A DNA stretch of 57,697 nucleotides, from NCBI GenBank assembly GCA_013298955.1, contig JAAFJT010000021.1, positions 1 through 57,697 of the forward strand. Direction: 5' to 3'. This DNA is from Chitinophagales bacterium. Its GTDB lineage: Bacteria > Bacteroidota > Bacteroidia > Chitinophagales > Saprospiraceae. Position numbers and translations under genes: made by a program. The notes below the pieces were generated by a model. The model saw nothing but the letters and a program-made list of their open reading frames with translations. It did no database searches and had not been told where the DNA came from. Shown here piece after piece: positions 1-9,446 of the stretch. Position 1 is the stretch's first letter. Every line of letters starts with the position of its first letter.

Positions 1-101
1 TTCATGGATTTTTAGGTGAATGCAGGTGAAATACGTGTGAATCTTATTAAAATTTCTCCAATTGCTACATCCACCTACCTCTATTCTAATTTGCCAAATC
101 T

Positions 102-1199
102 TTATTTTCGTTTTTCAAAGACTTCTATCAAAAAACCATTGGGCGCAAGCAAGGTCATCACTGCGGCTTTGCCCAAGTCAGGACTTTCGTAAGTGACAGG
201 TAAATGAATGATTTTCACCTTTTTATCCAACGCATTTTGATAAATGCGAGCCATATTTTTTGTTGGAAAAGACCACATACCAATCCCACGATTGGGCAAA
301 CGGGGTGGCACTTTCGTCGGAATTGAAATGCCATCTTTGAAATCCAAAAACAGTAAATGCCCCGATTGCGCCCCTTGCGAATAGATAAGCGAAAATCGAA
401 ATGGAATCCCTGTATCCAAACCTAATGCCGAACCAGAACCTGTTTTCCAATGTCTATCTGCTCGTAATTCCAATCCTAAAACAGCTGTATAAAAATTTAA
501 ATTTGTATCCATTTGACTCGTAACAATTTGGGACGCATAACTGGGACCTCCCATTTGAGTATTCAAATCAATCGGGGATAATTGAGACATGCCCCCACCG
601 CGTTCAATGCCTACGCCATGCACAAAATCGGGCGCATTATAAATGGTCTCGAAACACGGATATTGGGTTCCGTCAGGTCTTGGCAATGCATAGGTTTGCA
701 TCGGCGCAAGGGTTGACCAGCCTTGTTGCCGCATTGTTGAGTCCAATTTGATTTGGGAAGCATTCGGGAAACCAAGCCCAAATGCACCCAATTCTCGTGG
801 ATGATAACTTTGATGAATCGTTGGTGTAGGTGTATCTAAAACTAATAGCCGAATCTGAATCAGCCCCGGAACACTCGGACGTGTCAACGTAAACAATTGC
901 CAATCAATGCTTTCGGGAATATTCCATAGTTTTCGTTGAATCTTTTTTTGCGCCTCCGTGACTCGAATCGGACCCGAAAGCGTCAGACCGAAACCTTGCT
1001 CATAAAATCGACGGCAACTATCCAAATGATTTGTAGCAATCGTTACAGTATGTAAAGGTTGTGTTATTGCGCTATCGGGATTGGTGCGCGGTGCAAGCGA
1101 ATCTGTTACAGAACGCACCGCAGCCAAATTCGGCGGCGGAATCGTCGGATTACAAGCAAACAAACAAAAACACCAGATTAAATTAAAATACTTTTTCAT
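102..1199 (-). CDS. Lipoprotein with two VOC (glyoxalase-like) domains
   Basis: The 365-residue product begins with a short lipoprotein signal (LFAC, Cys16), so it is probably anchored in the outer membrane or periplasm. Two tandem VOC-fold halves can be seen. The first starts near residue 49 with LHTVTIATNHLDSCRRFYEQ and the second near residue 220 with YASQIVTSQMDTNLNFYTAV. Each shows the typical beta strand, helix (xNFY) and GL/LGL pattern, and the C-terminus ends with the usual 'APNGFLIEVFEK' strand. VOC proteins include glyoxalases, dioxygenases and resistance proteins, and the substrate cannot be read from the sequence. The gene is monocistronic, about 325 bp from the next gene upstream. 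A lipid-anchored double-VOC protein is less common than the cytoplasmic forms. Family assignment is firm; function is unknown. Confidence 0.8.
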   Translation of the reverse strand: MKKYFNLIWCFCLFACNPTIPPPNLAAVRSVTDSLAPRTNPDSAITQPLHTVTIATNHLDSCRRFYEQGFGLTLSGPIRVTEAQKKIQRKLWNIPESIDWQLFTLTRPSVPGLIQIRLLVLDTPTPTIHQSYHPRELGAFGLGFPNASQIKLDSTMRQQGWSTLAPMQTYALPRPDGTQYPCFETIYNAPDFVHGVGIERGGGMSQLSPIDLNTQMGGPSYASQIVTSQMDTNLNFYTAVLGLELRADRHWKTGSGSALGLDTGIPFRFSLIYSQGAQSGHLLFLDFKDGISIPTKVPPRLPNRGIGMWSFPTKNMARIYQNALDKKVKIIHLPVTYESPDLGKAAVMTLLAPNGFLIEVFEKRK

Positions 1200-1434
1200 A
1201 CTTTATTTGAAAATTAAAAATGATTGTCCAATCGGTTTATTTTTCTTCATTCAACGGGCGAAGATAAGTATTGGGCAAAAAAAAAACACTATTTTTACAT
1301 TTTTAATGATTTTTTTGGTGGAAAATTTGCGATGCTCAAAAAAGCCCTTATTTTTGTCACGATGTATGGCAGCTAAATCTCTGGACAAACCGTTTTGTGA
1401 GGATTGCTGATATTTCATGGAGCATATAGCAAAA

Positions 1435-1467
1435 AAGGTGCGGCAAGTTTCAAACTTGCCGCACCTT
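1435..1467. repeat. 33-bp palindrome, GTGCGGCAAG arm type, copy 1
   Basis: Near-perfect palindrome with 15-bp arms around the centre AAGTTTCAAACTT. Identical to the copy at 1487-1519. It belongs to the set of roughly 33-bp palindromes spread through the window. Confidence 0.9.
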
Positions 1468-1486
1468 GTACATTTAAATTCAAAAA

Positions 1487-1519
1487 AAGGTGCGGCAAGT
1501 TTCAAACTTGCCGCACCTT
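1487..1519. repeat. 33-bp palindrome, GTGCGGCAAG arm type, copy 2
   Basis: Second identical copy of the 1435-1467 palindrome. It lies 4 bp beyond the stop codon of the minus-strand lipoprotein gene, so it would form a hairpin at the mRNA 3' end. There is no clear T-tract. Confidence 0.9.
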
Positions 1520-1523
1520 ACGC

Positions 1524-1988
1524 CTAAAAATGCGTTCTTGGCGTATCTCGCACCGCAACAGGTCCGAGTAAATCAACATTTTTGACCATCCACTGTCCAC
1601 TTTGCTTGATTAAAAAATGTTTATAAGCCGCTTTGCCATCTGCGTCCTCAATGACGCAATCGCAATCCGCCTTATCATTTTTTTCTCGACATTTGATTTC
1701 CAAAATATTGTTTTTCGTCGCGCCATAAGGTTCGATATTGAACAGAGAATCCAACGAATTGACCGTTATCAAAGTTTGCCCCGTACTCAATCGGCGTGCA
1801 TAATTAAAATCATTGCCTGCGACCGATTTTTCATAAGCCTTTACGACCAATTCGGGCGTATTCGGCAAGATAGGCAACAGTCGAGTAATTTCCGCGCCAA
1901 TATGATTGGGCATACGGTCTTCCCGATTACAATTGGTTAAAAAAAACGTCCCGCTACTTAAAACAATGACAGTTAGGAGATTACGCAT
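1524..1988 (-). CDS. Small lipoprotein, DUF4878/NTF2-like fold suspected
   Basis: The 154-residue product has an N-terminal hydrophobic signal and a lipobox-like end (FLTNC, Cys20), so it is probably a lipoprotein. The rest has the look of small DUF4878/NTF2-like lipoproteins: a helical start (PELVVKAYEKSVAGNDFNYARRL), then strands ending in 'HFLIKQSGQWMVKNVDLLG', a pattern in which a residue pair precedes W-x-V-x-x-V. Cysteines at KCREK and DCDC could form a disulfide. It lies about 160 bp downstream of mnmG on the same strand, without clear evidence of co-transcription. That it is a real gene is likely; the fold is a guess from pattern and no function is assigned. Confidence 0.75.
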   Translation of the reverse strand: MRNLLTVIVLSSGTFFLTNCNREDRMPNHIGAEITRLLPILPNTPELVVKAYEKSVAGNDFNYARRLSTGQTLITVNSLDSLFNIEPYGATKNNILEIKCREKNDKADCDCVIEDADGKAAYKHFLIKQSGQWMVKNVDLLGPVAVRDTPRTHF

Positions 1989-2148
1989 GAATTATGGATT
2001 TTATAATTTCGATTTTTTAGTGATAAAACAGTAAATTAATTGTAACAATACATTTACATTAATGTTTTCAAAAAAAATCACGATGTTCAACCTTGAAAAC
2101 GATTGAGAGAGGCAAGTTGTGATTTCTTTTTTATTTTGTTACAAAAAA

Positions 2149-4014
2149 TTATCTGCCAACATGGATTAGAAGCACCGAAATATCAGAAGGTGACACACCA
2201 CTAATACGACTTGCTTGCCCAATCGTGCGCGGACGCACTTTGGTCAATTTCTGCCGCGCCTCTATCGACAACGACGGCAACGCGTGATAATCCAAGCTAT
2301 CGTACAACCTCAAATCCTCTAAACGGCGCATTCGGACTGCCATTTCTTGTTCTTTCTCAATATAAGCCTCATATTTCAAATCAATTTCTGCCGATTCGAT
2401 GCATTCTGCATCATATTTTTTCAAAAATTCATTCAAATGGGGTAACGCTTGACGCAAACCCATTATATCTATTTGCGGACGCATCAATAAGTTATGAATT
2501 TTAGTCCGTTGTTTAATCGCAGGTGTGCCTGCCGTTTCCAAATAGCCATTAATATCATCAGGCGAAACATTGCTTTCTCGACAATATAACGCAATCGCAT
2601 TTGCAGATTGCACTTTTTCGCGCACGCGTGCCAAACGCGCATCCATCCCTTTGATACCAAGTCCTTCCGTCAACGGGGTTAAGCGCGTATCCGCATTATC
2701 TTGGCGCAATAAAATCCGAAATTCTGCCCGCGAGGTAAACATTCGATACGGTTCTTCCGTCCCTTTGCTCACCAAATCGTCAATCAACACGCCAATATAC
2801 GCCTCAGACCGTTTCAAAATAAACGGTTCTTGGTCTTTCACCGCCAACGCCGCATTCAAACCTGCCATCATACCTTGACATGCCGCTTCTTCATAACCTG
2901 TCGTTCCATTAATTTGTCCTGCAAAAAACAAGTTTTTCACCAAGCGCGTTTCCAAACTCAATGACAATTGCATCGGCGGAAAATAATCATATTCAATCGC
3001 ATATCCGGGACGAAACATTTTCACATCTTCAAATCCAACGATTTTTTTTAATGCTTTGTACTGCACATCTTCGGGCAACGAAGACGAAAAACCATTAATA
3101 TAAACTTCTACGGTATTCCAACCTTCGGGTTCTACAAACAATTGATGCCTATCTCTATCCGCAAAACGATTGATTTTATCCTCAATGCTCGGGCAATATC
3201 TCGGACCCAAGCCTTGAATCCGCCCATTGAACATCGGAGAACGGTCAAAACCCGTTTTCAACAGGTCATGCACTTCGGGAGACGTATAAGTAATATGACA
3301 AGAACGCTGTTTGGTCAACGTCGGCGTGTCCGAATACGAAAATTTCGATGGATTTTCATCGCCCGGCTGTTCTTCCATGCGGTCGTAATTCAAACTACGT
3401 CCATCCAAACGCGGCGGCGTACCTGTTTTCATCCGTCCTGCCTCAAAACCGAGCGAAACCAATTGTTCCGTAATCCCGCGAGCCGCACTTTCGCCTGCGC
3501 GACCGCCGCCAAATTGCTTTTCGCCAATATGAATAATGCCATTTAAAAACGTTCCATTGGTCAAAACCACCGCTTCGGACAAGATTTCAATGCCCATACC
3601 AGTTGTAACACCACACACCCGTCCATTTTTGACAATCAATCCATTCACCATCTCTTGCCAAAAATCAATATTGGGGTGTTTTTCAAGCATGCTGCGCCAT
3701 TCCGCCGCAAATGCCATCCGGTCACTTTGCGCACGCGGACTCCACATCGCGGGACCCTTAGAACGATTTAACATTCGGAATTGAATCATCGTGCGGTCGG
3801 TCACGATACCCGAATAACCTCCAAGTGCGTCGATTTCGCGCACAATCTGCCCTTTTGCAACGCCGCCCATCGCAGGATTGCACGACATTTGCGCAATCGT
3901 CTGCATATTCATCGTTGCCAAAAGCACTTTCGACCCCATATTCGCCGCCGCTACCGCCGCTTCACAACCCGCGTGACCCGCGCCAACTACTATCACATCA
4001 TATTTCGGAAACAT
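2149..4014 (-). CDS. mnmG: tRNA uridine-5-carboxymethylaminomethyl synthesis enzyme MnmG (GidA)
   Basis: MnmG works with MnmE to build the cmnm5 group on U34 of several tRNAs, using FAD and methylene-tetrahydrofolate. The sequence shows the N-terminal dinucleotide-binding motif VVGAGHAGCEAA right after the start, the GidA signatures 'NPAMGGVAKGQIVREIDALGG' (split here at 20 residues or fewer: NPAMGGVAKGQIVREIDAL) and RPGYAIEYDYFPP, and the FAD-contacting GQINGTTGYEEAACQG near residue 370. At 621 residues it is the usual length. The ATG at 4014 is chosen. A longer frame to 4035 would need a TTG start and would overlap a TAAATTTG promoter element. MnmE is not in this window. Confidence 0.97.
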   Translation of the reverse strand: MFPKYDVIVVGAGHAGCEAAVAAANMGSKVLLATMNMQTIAQMSCNPAMGGVAKGQIVREIDALGGYSGIVTDRTMIQFRMLNRSKGPAMWSPRAQSDRMAFAAEWRSMLEKHPNIDFWQEMVNGLIVKNGRVCGVTTGMGIEILSEAVVLTNGTFLNGIIHIGEKQFGGGRAGESAARGITEQLVSLGFEAGRMKTGTPPRLDGRSLNYDRMEEQPGDENPSKFSYSDTPTLTKQRSCHITYTSPEVHDLLKTGFDRSPMFNGRIQGLGPRYCPSIEDKINRFADRDRHQLFVEPEGWNTVEVYINGFSSSLPEDVQYKALKKIVGFEDVKMFRPGYAIEYDYFPPMQLSLSLETRLVKNLFFAGQINGTTGYEEAACQGMMAGLNAALAVKDQEPFILKRSEAYIGVLIDDLVSKGTEEPYRMFTSRAEFRILLRQDNADTRLTPLTEGLGIKGMDARLARVREKVQSANAIALYCRESNVSPDDINGYLETAGTPAIKQRTKIHNLLMRPQIDIMGLRQALPHLNEFLKKYDAECIESAEIDLKYEAYIEKEQEMAVRMRRLEDLRLYDSLDYHALPSLSIEARQKLTKVRPRTIGQASRISGVSPSDISVLLIHVGR

Positions 4015-4032
4015 CTGTATATTATTTTGCGA

Positions 4033-4040
4033 CAAATTTA
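4033..4040 (-). promoter_or_regulatory. Candidate -7 element of mnmG
   Basis: TAAATTTG on the minus strand fits the Bacteroidota TAnnTTTG consensus and lies 19 bp ahead of the mnmG ATG. No -33 TTTG at good spacing was found. The implied leader is very short. Confidence 0.35.
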
Positions 4041-4215
4041 CAAAAAAATTATCAGTGTGCGTATTTTTTTTTAGATTCCATTTTATGATAAGAAAATGAA
4101 CTCACTTCTAAAAAGCGATTTGAAAACACATTCCGAATCTTGCAAAACAAAACAGTTGTCGTAACGTTATTTGTTGGTACAAATATTATAAGAGATTTTA
4201 GACTGTTTTAAAATA

Positions 4216-4935
4216 ATGACCAAATTAGATATTTTAGCCATAGGTGTCCATCCCGATGATGTAGAATTGAGTGCTGCTGGAACCGTTTTAAGCCATATTG
4301 CACAAGGAAAAAAGGTAGGCTTACTTGACCTCACTCGTGGCGAATTGGGTACACGCGGCAATGCTCAACTGCGTACCTTAGAAGCCTTCGCTTCCGCCCA
4401 AAAAATGGGTGCGTTGGTTCGAGAACAATTGGATTTAGGTGACGGCTTTTTTCAACATTCTCAACCTAACTTATTGAAAATCATTGAAATCATCCGAAAA
4501 TATCAACCTGAAATCATTCTTACCAATGCGTTAGATGACCGTCATCCTGACCATGGGCGGGCTGCCAAATTGGTGTCGGATGCCTGTTTTCTAAGCGGAT
4601 TGATAAAGATTGAAACGCAGATGAAGGGCAAATCTCAACCCGCTTGGCGACCGAAAAATGTGTATCATTACATTCAAGACCGTTATCGTCAACCCGATTT
4701 TGTGGTCGATATTTCGGAATACATGGAAAAAAAATTAGAATTGATATTTTGTTTCAAATCCCAATTCTACGACCCTAATAGCACGGAACCCATGACCCCA
4801 ATCGCCTCCAAAGATTTTGTCGAATATGTTAAAGGGCGTGACAGCACTTATGGGCGATTGATGGGCGTAGCGTATGCAGAAGGGTATAATGTAGCGAGAC
4901 CACCGGGGGTGCAAGATTTATTCCATTTAGTTTAG
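4216..4935 (+). CDS. bshB1: Bacillithiol biosynthesis deacetylase BshB1
   Basis: BshB1 removes the acetyl group from N-acetylglucosaminyl-malate, the second step of bacillithiol synthesis in the cytoplasm. The 239-residue protein has the PIG-L/LmbE zinc motif (IGVHPDDVELSAAGT, residues 9-23) and the second conserved motif HPDHGRA near residue 115. The C-terminus (RDSTYGRLMGVAYAEGYNV...) matches the BshB1 branch better than general LmbE deacetylases. Length is typical. It diverges from mnmG and is monocistronic, with a hairpin terminator just beyond its stop. BshA and BshC are not in the window, which is normal because these genes are scattered in Bacteroidota. Confidence 0.92.
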   Translation: MTKLDILAIGVHPDDVELSAAGTVLSHIAQGKKVGLLDLTRGELGTRGNAQLRTLEAFASAQKMGALVREQLDLGDGFFQHSQPNLLKIIEIIRKYQPEIILTNALDDRHPDHGRAAKLVSDACFLSGLIKIETQMKGKSQPAWRPKNVYHYIQDRYRQPDFVVDISEYMEKKLELIFCFKSQFYDPNSTEPMTPIASKDFVEYVKGRDSTYGRLMGVAYAEGYNVARPPGVQDLFHLV

Positions 4936-4941
4936 TGAAAA

Positions 4942-4964
4942 GGGGGACTTACGTAAAGTCCCCC
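4942..4964. terminator. Hairpin between convergent genes
   Basis: Perfect 9-bp stem GGGGGACTT / AAGTCCCCC with a 5-nt loop, 6 bp after the bshB1 stop. It sits between convergent genes and could serve both. No strong T-tract follows. Confidence 0.6.
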
Positions 4965-5015
4965 GAAATGGATGTTAGTATTTCTTACTACATTTTCTTT
5001 TTGTCAGGTACTCAA

Positions 5016-6893
5016 CTACCATTTAATAAACTTTTGGTAAACGGTTTGCTGTGTTTTTTCATCCGTTAAGCCAAGCCAATAAATGCCTGCTGCCAATGCG
5101 CTGACCTCTATTTCTTTTTCAAATTTGGATTCCAATAATTGGAGTTGCCCCATTGCATTGATGATTTTGACGCTATAAACCGCCTCATTCGCTCCCGAAA
5201 ATTGTAATTGCAACCGATTTTGCACTGGATTAGGCGCGATGGTAAAATGAATGCTGGTTGGATGCGCGTCCTGTGTCCCCACTTTAAGACAATTCGTGCC
5301 AACGCGATACGCATGGGGCGTTGTACTTGAATTGCGTTCGCCCCCTGTCGGAATACTGTACGTAAAGTAAATACTCAATAAAGTGCTATCCGCAATGGTT
5401 TTGGTAAACCGAAAATCGCTTCCAATTGCCGTCATTGCATAGCCGGGATACACGCCAGATGCTGTTTCCCTTACATATATAAATGCTTGCGTACAACCCA
5501 CTATTGGCGATAATGGATGAAACGTAAACACGGCTTTCCCATTCAACGTCTCCACTTTATAACTGTAATCGCCATTACCAACCATCCCGCAAATGCCTGT
5601 TGCATAATTAATATTCACCAGCACTTTTACAGGCATTGAAATAGTGGTTAAACCCGTATTATCAGTTGCTTTCGCCGAAATGAGGTAATTGCCTGCGGAT
5701 ACATTGCCCCAATTCAACGCATAAGGACTGATACTATCTACTCCAATTAAGGTCGCGCCATTGTAAAACTCCACTTTGCGAATCGAACCATCCGCATCCG
5801 CCGCATTGACTTGAATCGAAACCGTTGCTGGTTCTGTAAAAAAAGCATTATTAATCGGCTGCGTTATCGCAACCGTTGGCGGAATCCCCGCACCTGTACA
5901 ATTCGTTCCAACAACGTAATTATGAGGATTGGCACTTGAATTGCGTTCGCCCCCTGTCGGAATTTGGTACGTAAAGTAAATATTGACTAATGTACTATCC
6001 GCAATCGATTTGCTATAAACGAAATCGCCGCCAACAGCCGTCATCGCATAACCCGCATGAACACTCGCCGAACCTTCCCGAAAATACGCAAACGCATAAG
6101 CAGAACCAAGTATTGGAGTCAATGGATGCAATGTAACTGTTACTATATTATTGATAGTCACCGCTTTATATTCGTAATCGCCATTGAATGCCGTACCACA
6201 ATAACCATTCGCATTCGGCACATTGACCACAATATTCACTGGGATAGAGGTGGTAACAAGTCCATCATTATCCGTCGCTTTCGCTGTCAACGCATAACTG
6301 CCTGCCGCAACATTCGTCCAATTGAAATTATAAGGACTGCTATTATCAATGCCAAGTAAAGTTGTACCTTGATAAAATGCTACTTGCTGCACTGTTCCAT
6401 TTACATCCGCCGCAGTCGCGCCAATCGTCACACTCGCAGGCGCGTTGTAACTTGCCGCGTCAATAGGGGCGGTAATCGAAACCGTCGGCGCACCCGTCAC
6501 GCAACTCGTGCCTGCTATATAATCGTGTGGATTCAAACTCGAATTGCGTTCACCACCTGCTGGCACTTGGTATGAAAAATAAAACCGAACAATGGTATTG
6601 GCTGCAATCGTTTTGCTGAAAGTGAAATTGCCGCCCGACGCAACCATGTTATAACCCGGATAAGCAGCACCGCCCGTATTGCCTTCTTTCACATAAATAA
6701 TCGCAGACGCACTGCCCGCAATCGATGCTAATGGTATCATCTTGAAAAAGACGGTTCCCGCATTGGTGTAAACTTCGTACCGATAATCACCGTTCCCGCC
6801 AAGTCCTGAGCAAATTTGCGCTTGGAGTGAAGTCGCATAGCTCCATAGAATGGTAAACGTTATGGCTATGAGGTGGAATAGTTTTTTTTTCAT
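5016..6893 (-). CDS. Secreted T9SS protein with three copies of an unnamed Cys-bounded domain and two Ig-like domains
   Basis: The 625-residue protein has a signal peptide (to about residue 26), then alternating modules. An unnamed domain of about 100 residues occurs at 28-131, 232-332 and 435-535; each begins with xCGxxxNGDYxY and ends with GGERNSSxxPHxYxxGTxC, with one Cys at each end. Ig-like domains of the bacterial Big_9 type lie at about 136-226 and 337-427 (SITAPIDAASY...; VAITQPINNAFF...). A C-terminal T9SS sorting domain covers about 545-625 and ends QTVYQKFIKW. The ATG overlaps the GH3 stop by 4 bp (ATGA), so the two are translationally coupled. As the last gene of the polysaccharide locus it is probably a glycan-binding surface or secreted protein; I see no catalytic motif. 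The binding role is inference from context. Confidence 0.85.
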   Translation of the reverse strand: MKKKLFHLIAITFTILWSYATSLQAQICSGLGGNGDYRYEVYTNAGTVFFKMIPLASIAGSASAIIYVKEGNTGGAAYPGYNMVASGGNFTFSKTIAANTIVRFYFSYQVPAGGERNSSLNPHDYIAGTSCVTGAPTVSITAPIDAASYNAPASVTIGATAADVNGTVQQVAFYQGTTLLGIDNSSPYNFNWTNVAAGSYALTAKATDNDGLVTTSIPVNIVVNVPNANGYCGTAFNGDYEYKAVTINNIVTVTLHPLTPILGSAYAFAYFREGSASVHAGYAMTAVGGDFVYSKSIADSTLVNIYFTYQIPTGGERNSSANPHNYVVGTNCTGAGIPPTVAITQPINNAFFTEPATVSIQVNAADADGSIRKVEFYNGATLIGVDSISPYALNWGNVSAGNYLISAKATDNTGLTTISMPVKVLVNINYATGICGMVGNGDYSYKVETLNGKAVFTFHPLSPIVGCTQAFIYVRETASGVYPGYAMTAIGSDFRFTKTIADSTLLSIYFTYSIPTGGERNSSTTPHAYRVGTNCLKVGTQDAHPTSIHFTIAPNPVQNRLQLQFSGANEAVYSVKIINAMGQLQLLESKFEKEIEVSALAAGIYWLGLTDEKTQQTVYQKFIKW

Positions 6894-9169
6894 TGTTTTT
6901 TATGATTCATCGTTTCCGAGTTGCCTCCAATGAACACCTTAAATTGTCCAGCCTCTGAACCCCAACTCATATCTTTTCGGTAAAAGGCTAAATCAGATGC
7001 TGTTATTTTAAATGTAATTTCCCGCGATTCGCCCGCTTTGAGCATGACTTTTTGGAAACCTTTCAACTCCCGAACGGGGCGCGTAACGCTTCCAACATCA
7101 TCTTTTAAATACATTTGAACGACTTCTTCACCATCCATTTTACCTGTATTGGTCAACGTAATGCTTGCCGTAATGGATTGATTATTAGTCATTTCGGATT
7201 GGTCTAATTTGACATCACTATACGTAAAAGTGGTATAACTCAAACCATAACCAAACGGAAATAGGGGCGTATTTTTAACATCCCGATATTTCGATTGATA
7301 CACTCTTTCAGACGGTGCTTCTGAATAATTGCCTTTATAAAACCGTCCTGTATTTTTATAACTGTAATATATCGGCACTTGTCCGACTTTGCGCGGAAAA
7401 GACATTGGCAAATGCCCTGATGGATTATAATCACCAAAAACAACGTCTGCAATCGCATGTCCCGTTTCCGTCCCCAAACTCCAACAAGCTAAAACAGAAG
7501 CAGGTTGATTTTCCAAGAAACTCAATTCTAAGGGACGACCGTGAAACGTTAAAACGACTACGGGTTTGCCAACCGCCATCACCGCCCGAATTAAATCTTC
7601 CTGCGCCGCAGGCAATCGAATATCAGAACGACTCGCCGCTTCCCCACTCATCACCGCCGCTTCCCCGACTGCCATCACCACTACATCCGATTGTTCCGCT
7701 ACTTTGACCGCTTCCGCAAAACCCGATTTATCCATATTGTATAAATCAGCACCGCGTGAAGTCAAAATTTTAGTGCTTTTTCCCACTTTTTCCCGAATGC
7801 CTTCCGCTACCGAAACCACATCTTTCGCTTCACCGAAAAAAGACCATGTGCCATTATGCTCCACTTTATCTTCCCCGAGTGCGCCAATTAAACCAATCGT
7901 TTTAGTATCTTTTTTCAAAGGCAAAACATTATTTGGATTTTGCAATAAAACGATGCTTTTTTTAGCAATATCCAATGCTGTTGCGCGATTTTCTTTGGAT
8001 AGAATAACACTTGCTTCCGTTGCTTCATCGCCATATTGGTACGGGTTCGTGAATAAACCTAAATCGTATTTCAATGCCAACGTCCGACGAACCGCTTGAT
8101 CCACGAATTTTAGGTCTATTTGTCCCGCCGCAACCATTTTTGGCAACTCTTTGAGGTAAATATACGACATCATGTCCATATCAACGCCCGCTTTTAAAGC
8201 CGCAGCACCTGCTTCATTGCGATTTGCAACGCTGCCATGCCCAATCATTTCCTCTATAGAAGCCCAATCCGACATCACTAATCCTTTAAATCCCCATTCT
8301 TTGCGCAAGATTTTGTCTAATAAAAATTCATTAGCCGTTGCAGGCGTACCATCCAATTCATTGAACGAAGACATAAAAGTTGCTGCACCCGCTTCCACTG
8401 CCGCCCGATACGGTGGCAAATAGGTTTCTCGCAAACGCCGTTCTGACATATCAACTGTATTATATTCGCGTCCCGCCTCAGGTGCGCCGTATGCTGCAAA
8501 ATGTTTGATACAAGTCGCAATCGTATTCGCAGCCGCTAAATTTTTACCTTGAAAACCGCGTACTCGCGCCGCCGCAATCAAACTGCCCAAATACGGGTCT
8601 TCGCCCGCACCTTCCGCAACCCGTCCCCACCGCGCATCGCGACTAATATCTACCATCGGCGCAAAGGTTAAATTAATACCCGTTGCCGCACATTCTGCCG
8701 CCGCAACTGCTGCCGATTTTTCAATCGCCGCCAAATCCCAACTCGCCGATTCTCCAAGTGGAATCGGTGTAATCGTTTTATAACCATGAATAATGTCCGC
8801 GCCTATCAACAACGGAATGCCCAATCGAGATGATTTAACCGCCACTTCTTGCAAATGCCGAATATTTTTAGCACCATTCGTATTAAAAATACCTGTTATT
8901 TGACCTGCACGAATTTGACCTTCTAAATCCGCAGAAGTGGGCGGATTTTGTAAAGTCGGTCCCGTTAAAATGGGTCCGACTACAAAATTAAGTTGCCCAC
9001 ATTTTTCATCCAAAGTCATTTTGGAAAGCAATGCTTCTATTTTTTGCTCTTTTTCAGACAGCATTTTGGGGGCGTTCTGAACGGCTTGAATCGCTTTTTG
9101 AGGCGTGTCACAACCTCCAAAAGCAATCAAACAAGCTGTTAAACCAAACATTTTTTTTATGGAAATCAT
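6890..9169 (-). CDS. bglX: GH3 beta-glucosidase lipoprotein (BglX-like)
   Basis: This is a 759-residue glycoside hydrolase family 3 enzyme that removes glucose from the non-reducing ends of beta-gluco-oligosaccharides. A lipobox (FGGC, Cys20) predicts a lipid-anchored protein facing the periplasm or surface. The N-terminal GH3 domain spans about 45-370, with KHFAAYG at 222-228 and the nucleophile Asp301 in GLVMSDWASIEEM. The alpha/beta sandwich domain follows to about 620, and a fibronectin III-like domain ends the protein (about 660-755). Length and domain order match BglX. In this locus it would complete the breakdown of oligosaccharides released by the GH16 enzyme. Exact linkage specificity (beta-1,3 or broader) is inferred from the neighbours. 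Confidence 0.95.
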   Translation of the reverse strand: MISIKKMFGLTACLIAFGGCDTPQKAIQAVQNAPKMLSEKEQKIEALLSKMTLDEKCGQLNFVVGPILTGPTLQNPPTSADLEGQIRAGQITGIFNTNGAKNIRHLQEVAVKSSRLGIPLLIGADIIHGYKTITPIPLGESASWDLAAIEKSAAVAAAECAATGINLTFAPMVDISRDARWGRVAEGAGEDPYLGSLIAAARVRGFQGKNLAAANTIATCIKHFAAYGAPEAGREYNTVDMSERRLRETYLPPYRAAVEAGAATFMSSFNELDGTPATANEFLLDKILRKEWGFKGLVMSDWASIEEMIGHGSVANRNEAGAAALKAGVDMDMMSYIYLKELPKMVAAGQIDLKFVDQAVRRTLALKYDLGLFTNPYQYGDEATEASVILSKENRATALDIAKKSIVLLQNPNNVLPLKKDTKTIGLIGALGEDKVEHNGTWSFFGEAKDVVSVAEGIREKVGKSTKILTSRGADLYNMDKSGFAEAVKVAEQSDVVVMAVGEAAVMSGEAASRSDIRLPAAQEDLIRAVMAVGKPVVVLTFHGRPLELSFLENQPASVLACWSLGTETGHAIADVVFGDYNPSGHLPMSFPRKVGQVPIYYSYKNTGRFYKGNYSEAPSERVYQSKYRDVKNTPLFPFGYGLSYTTFTYSDVKLDQSEMTNNQSITASITLTNTGKMDGEEVVQMYLKDDVGSVTRPVRELKGFQKVMLKAGESREITFKITASDLAFYRKDMSWGSEAGQFKVFIGGNSETMNHKKQ

Positions 9170-9230
9170 TGTAAATCAAAATTTTATCATTAAAAAAACT
9201 CGTTAAAATCCGTGTTCCTATTTTGAGCAT

Positions 9231-9263
9231 AACGTGCGTCAAGTTTGAAACTTGACGCACGTT
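9231..9263. repeat. 33-bp palindrome, CGTGCGTCAAG arm type, copy 1
   Basis: Near-perfect palindrome centred on AAGTTTGAAACTT in the GH16-GH3 spacer. A near-identical copy lies at 22205-22237. Confidence 0.9.
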
Positions 9264-9309
9264 TAATGGCACAAATGGCAGACGGTATCAAATTAAATAA
9301 CCTATCCAA

Positions 9310-9341
9310 AAGGTCGGTGCGGTTGCAACCCCGCCGACCTT
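9310..9341. repeat. 32-bp palindrome, AAGGTCGG arm type, copy 1
   Basis: Palindrome centred on GGTTGCAACC. It shares conserved flanks (CCTATCCAA on the left, GATTCGATAC on the right) with the copy at 30764-30795, so the repeated unit is longer than the palindrome. To the right, up to 9384, lies an ATTCAACTAC arm also seen in the second copy. Confidence 0.9.
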
Positions 9342-9446
9342 GATTCGATACAAATCAGTTGACCATTTATTTCGATTCAACTACTTAATAAAAAAGTTAT
9401 AGATAAAAAATTATCTATAACTTTATGAAAATTTTTATTTAAACAA

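Larger units (their letters stand above)
1200..1523. other. Intergenic stretch with two palindromes
   Basis: This 324-bp spacer separates the VOC gene start from the 3' end of the next minus-strand gene. The only recognisable content is two identical 33-bp palindromes near the right side, listed separately. Short reading frames here run through the palindromes on both strands and do not look like genes. Confidence 0.7.

Noticed and set aside
1251-1505. An 84-codon minus-strand frame upstream of the VOC gene.
   Set aside because: It spans the two 33-bp palindromes, and its Cys-rich start derives from them.
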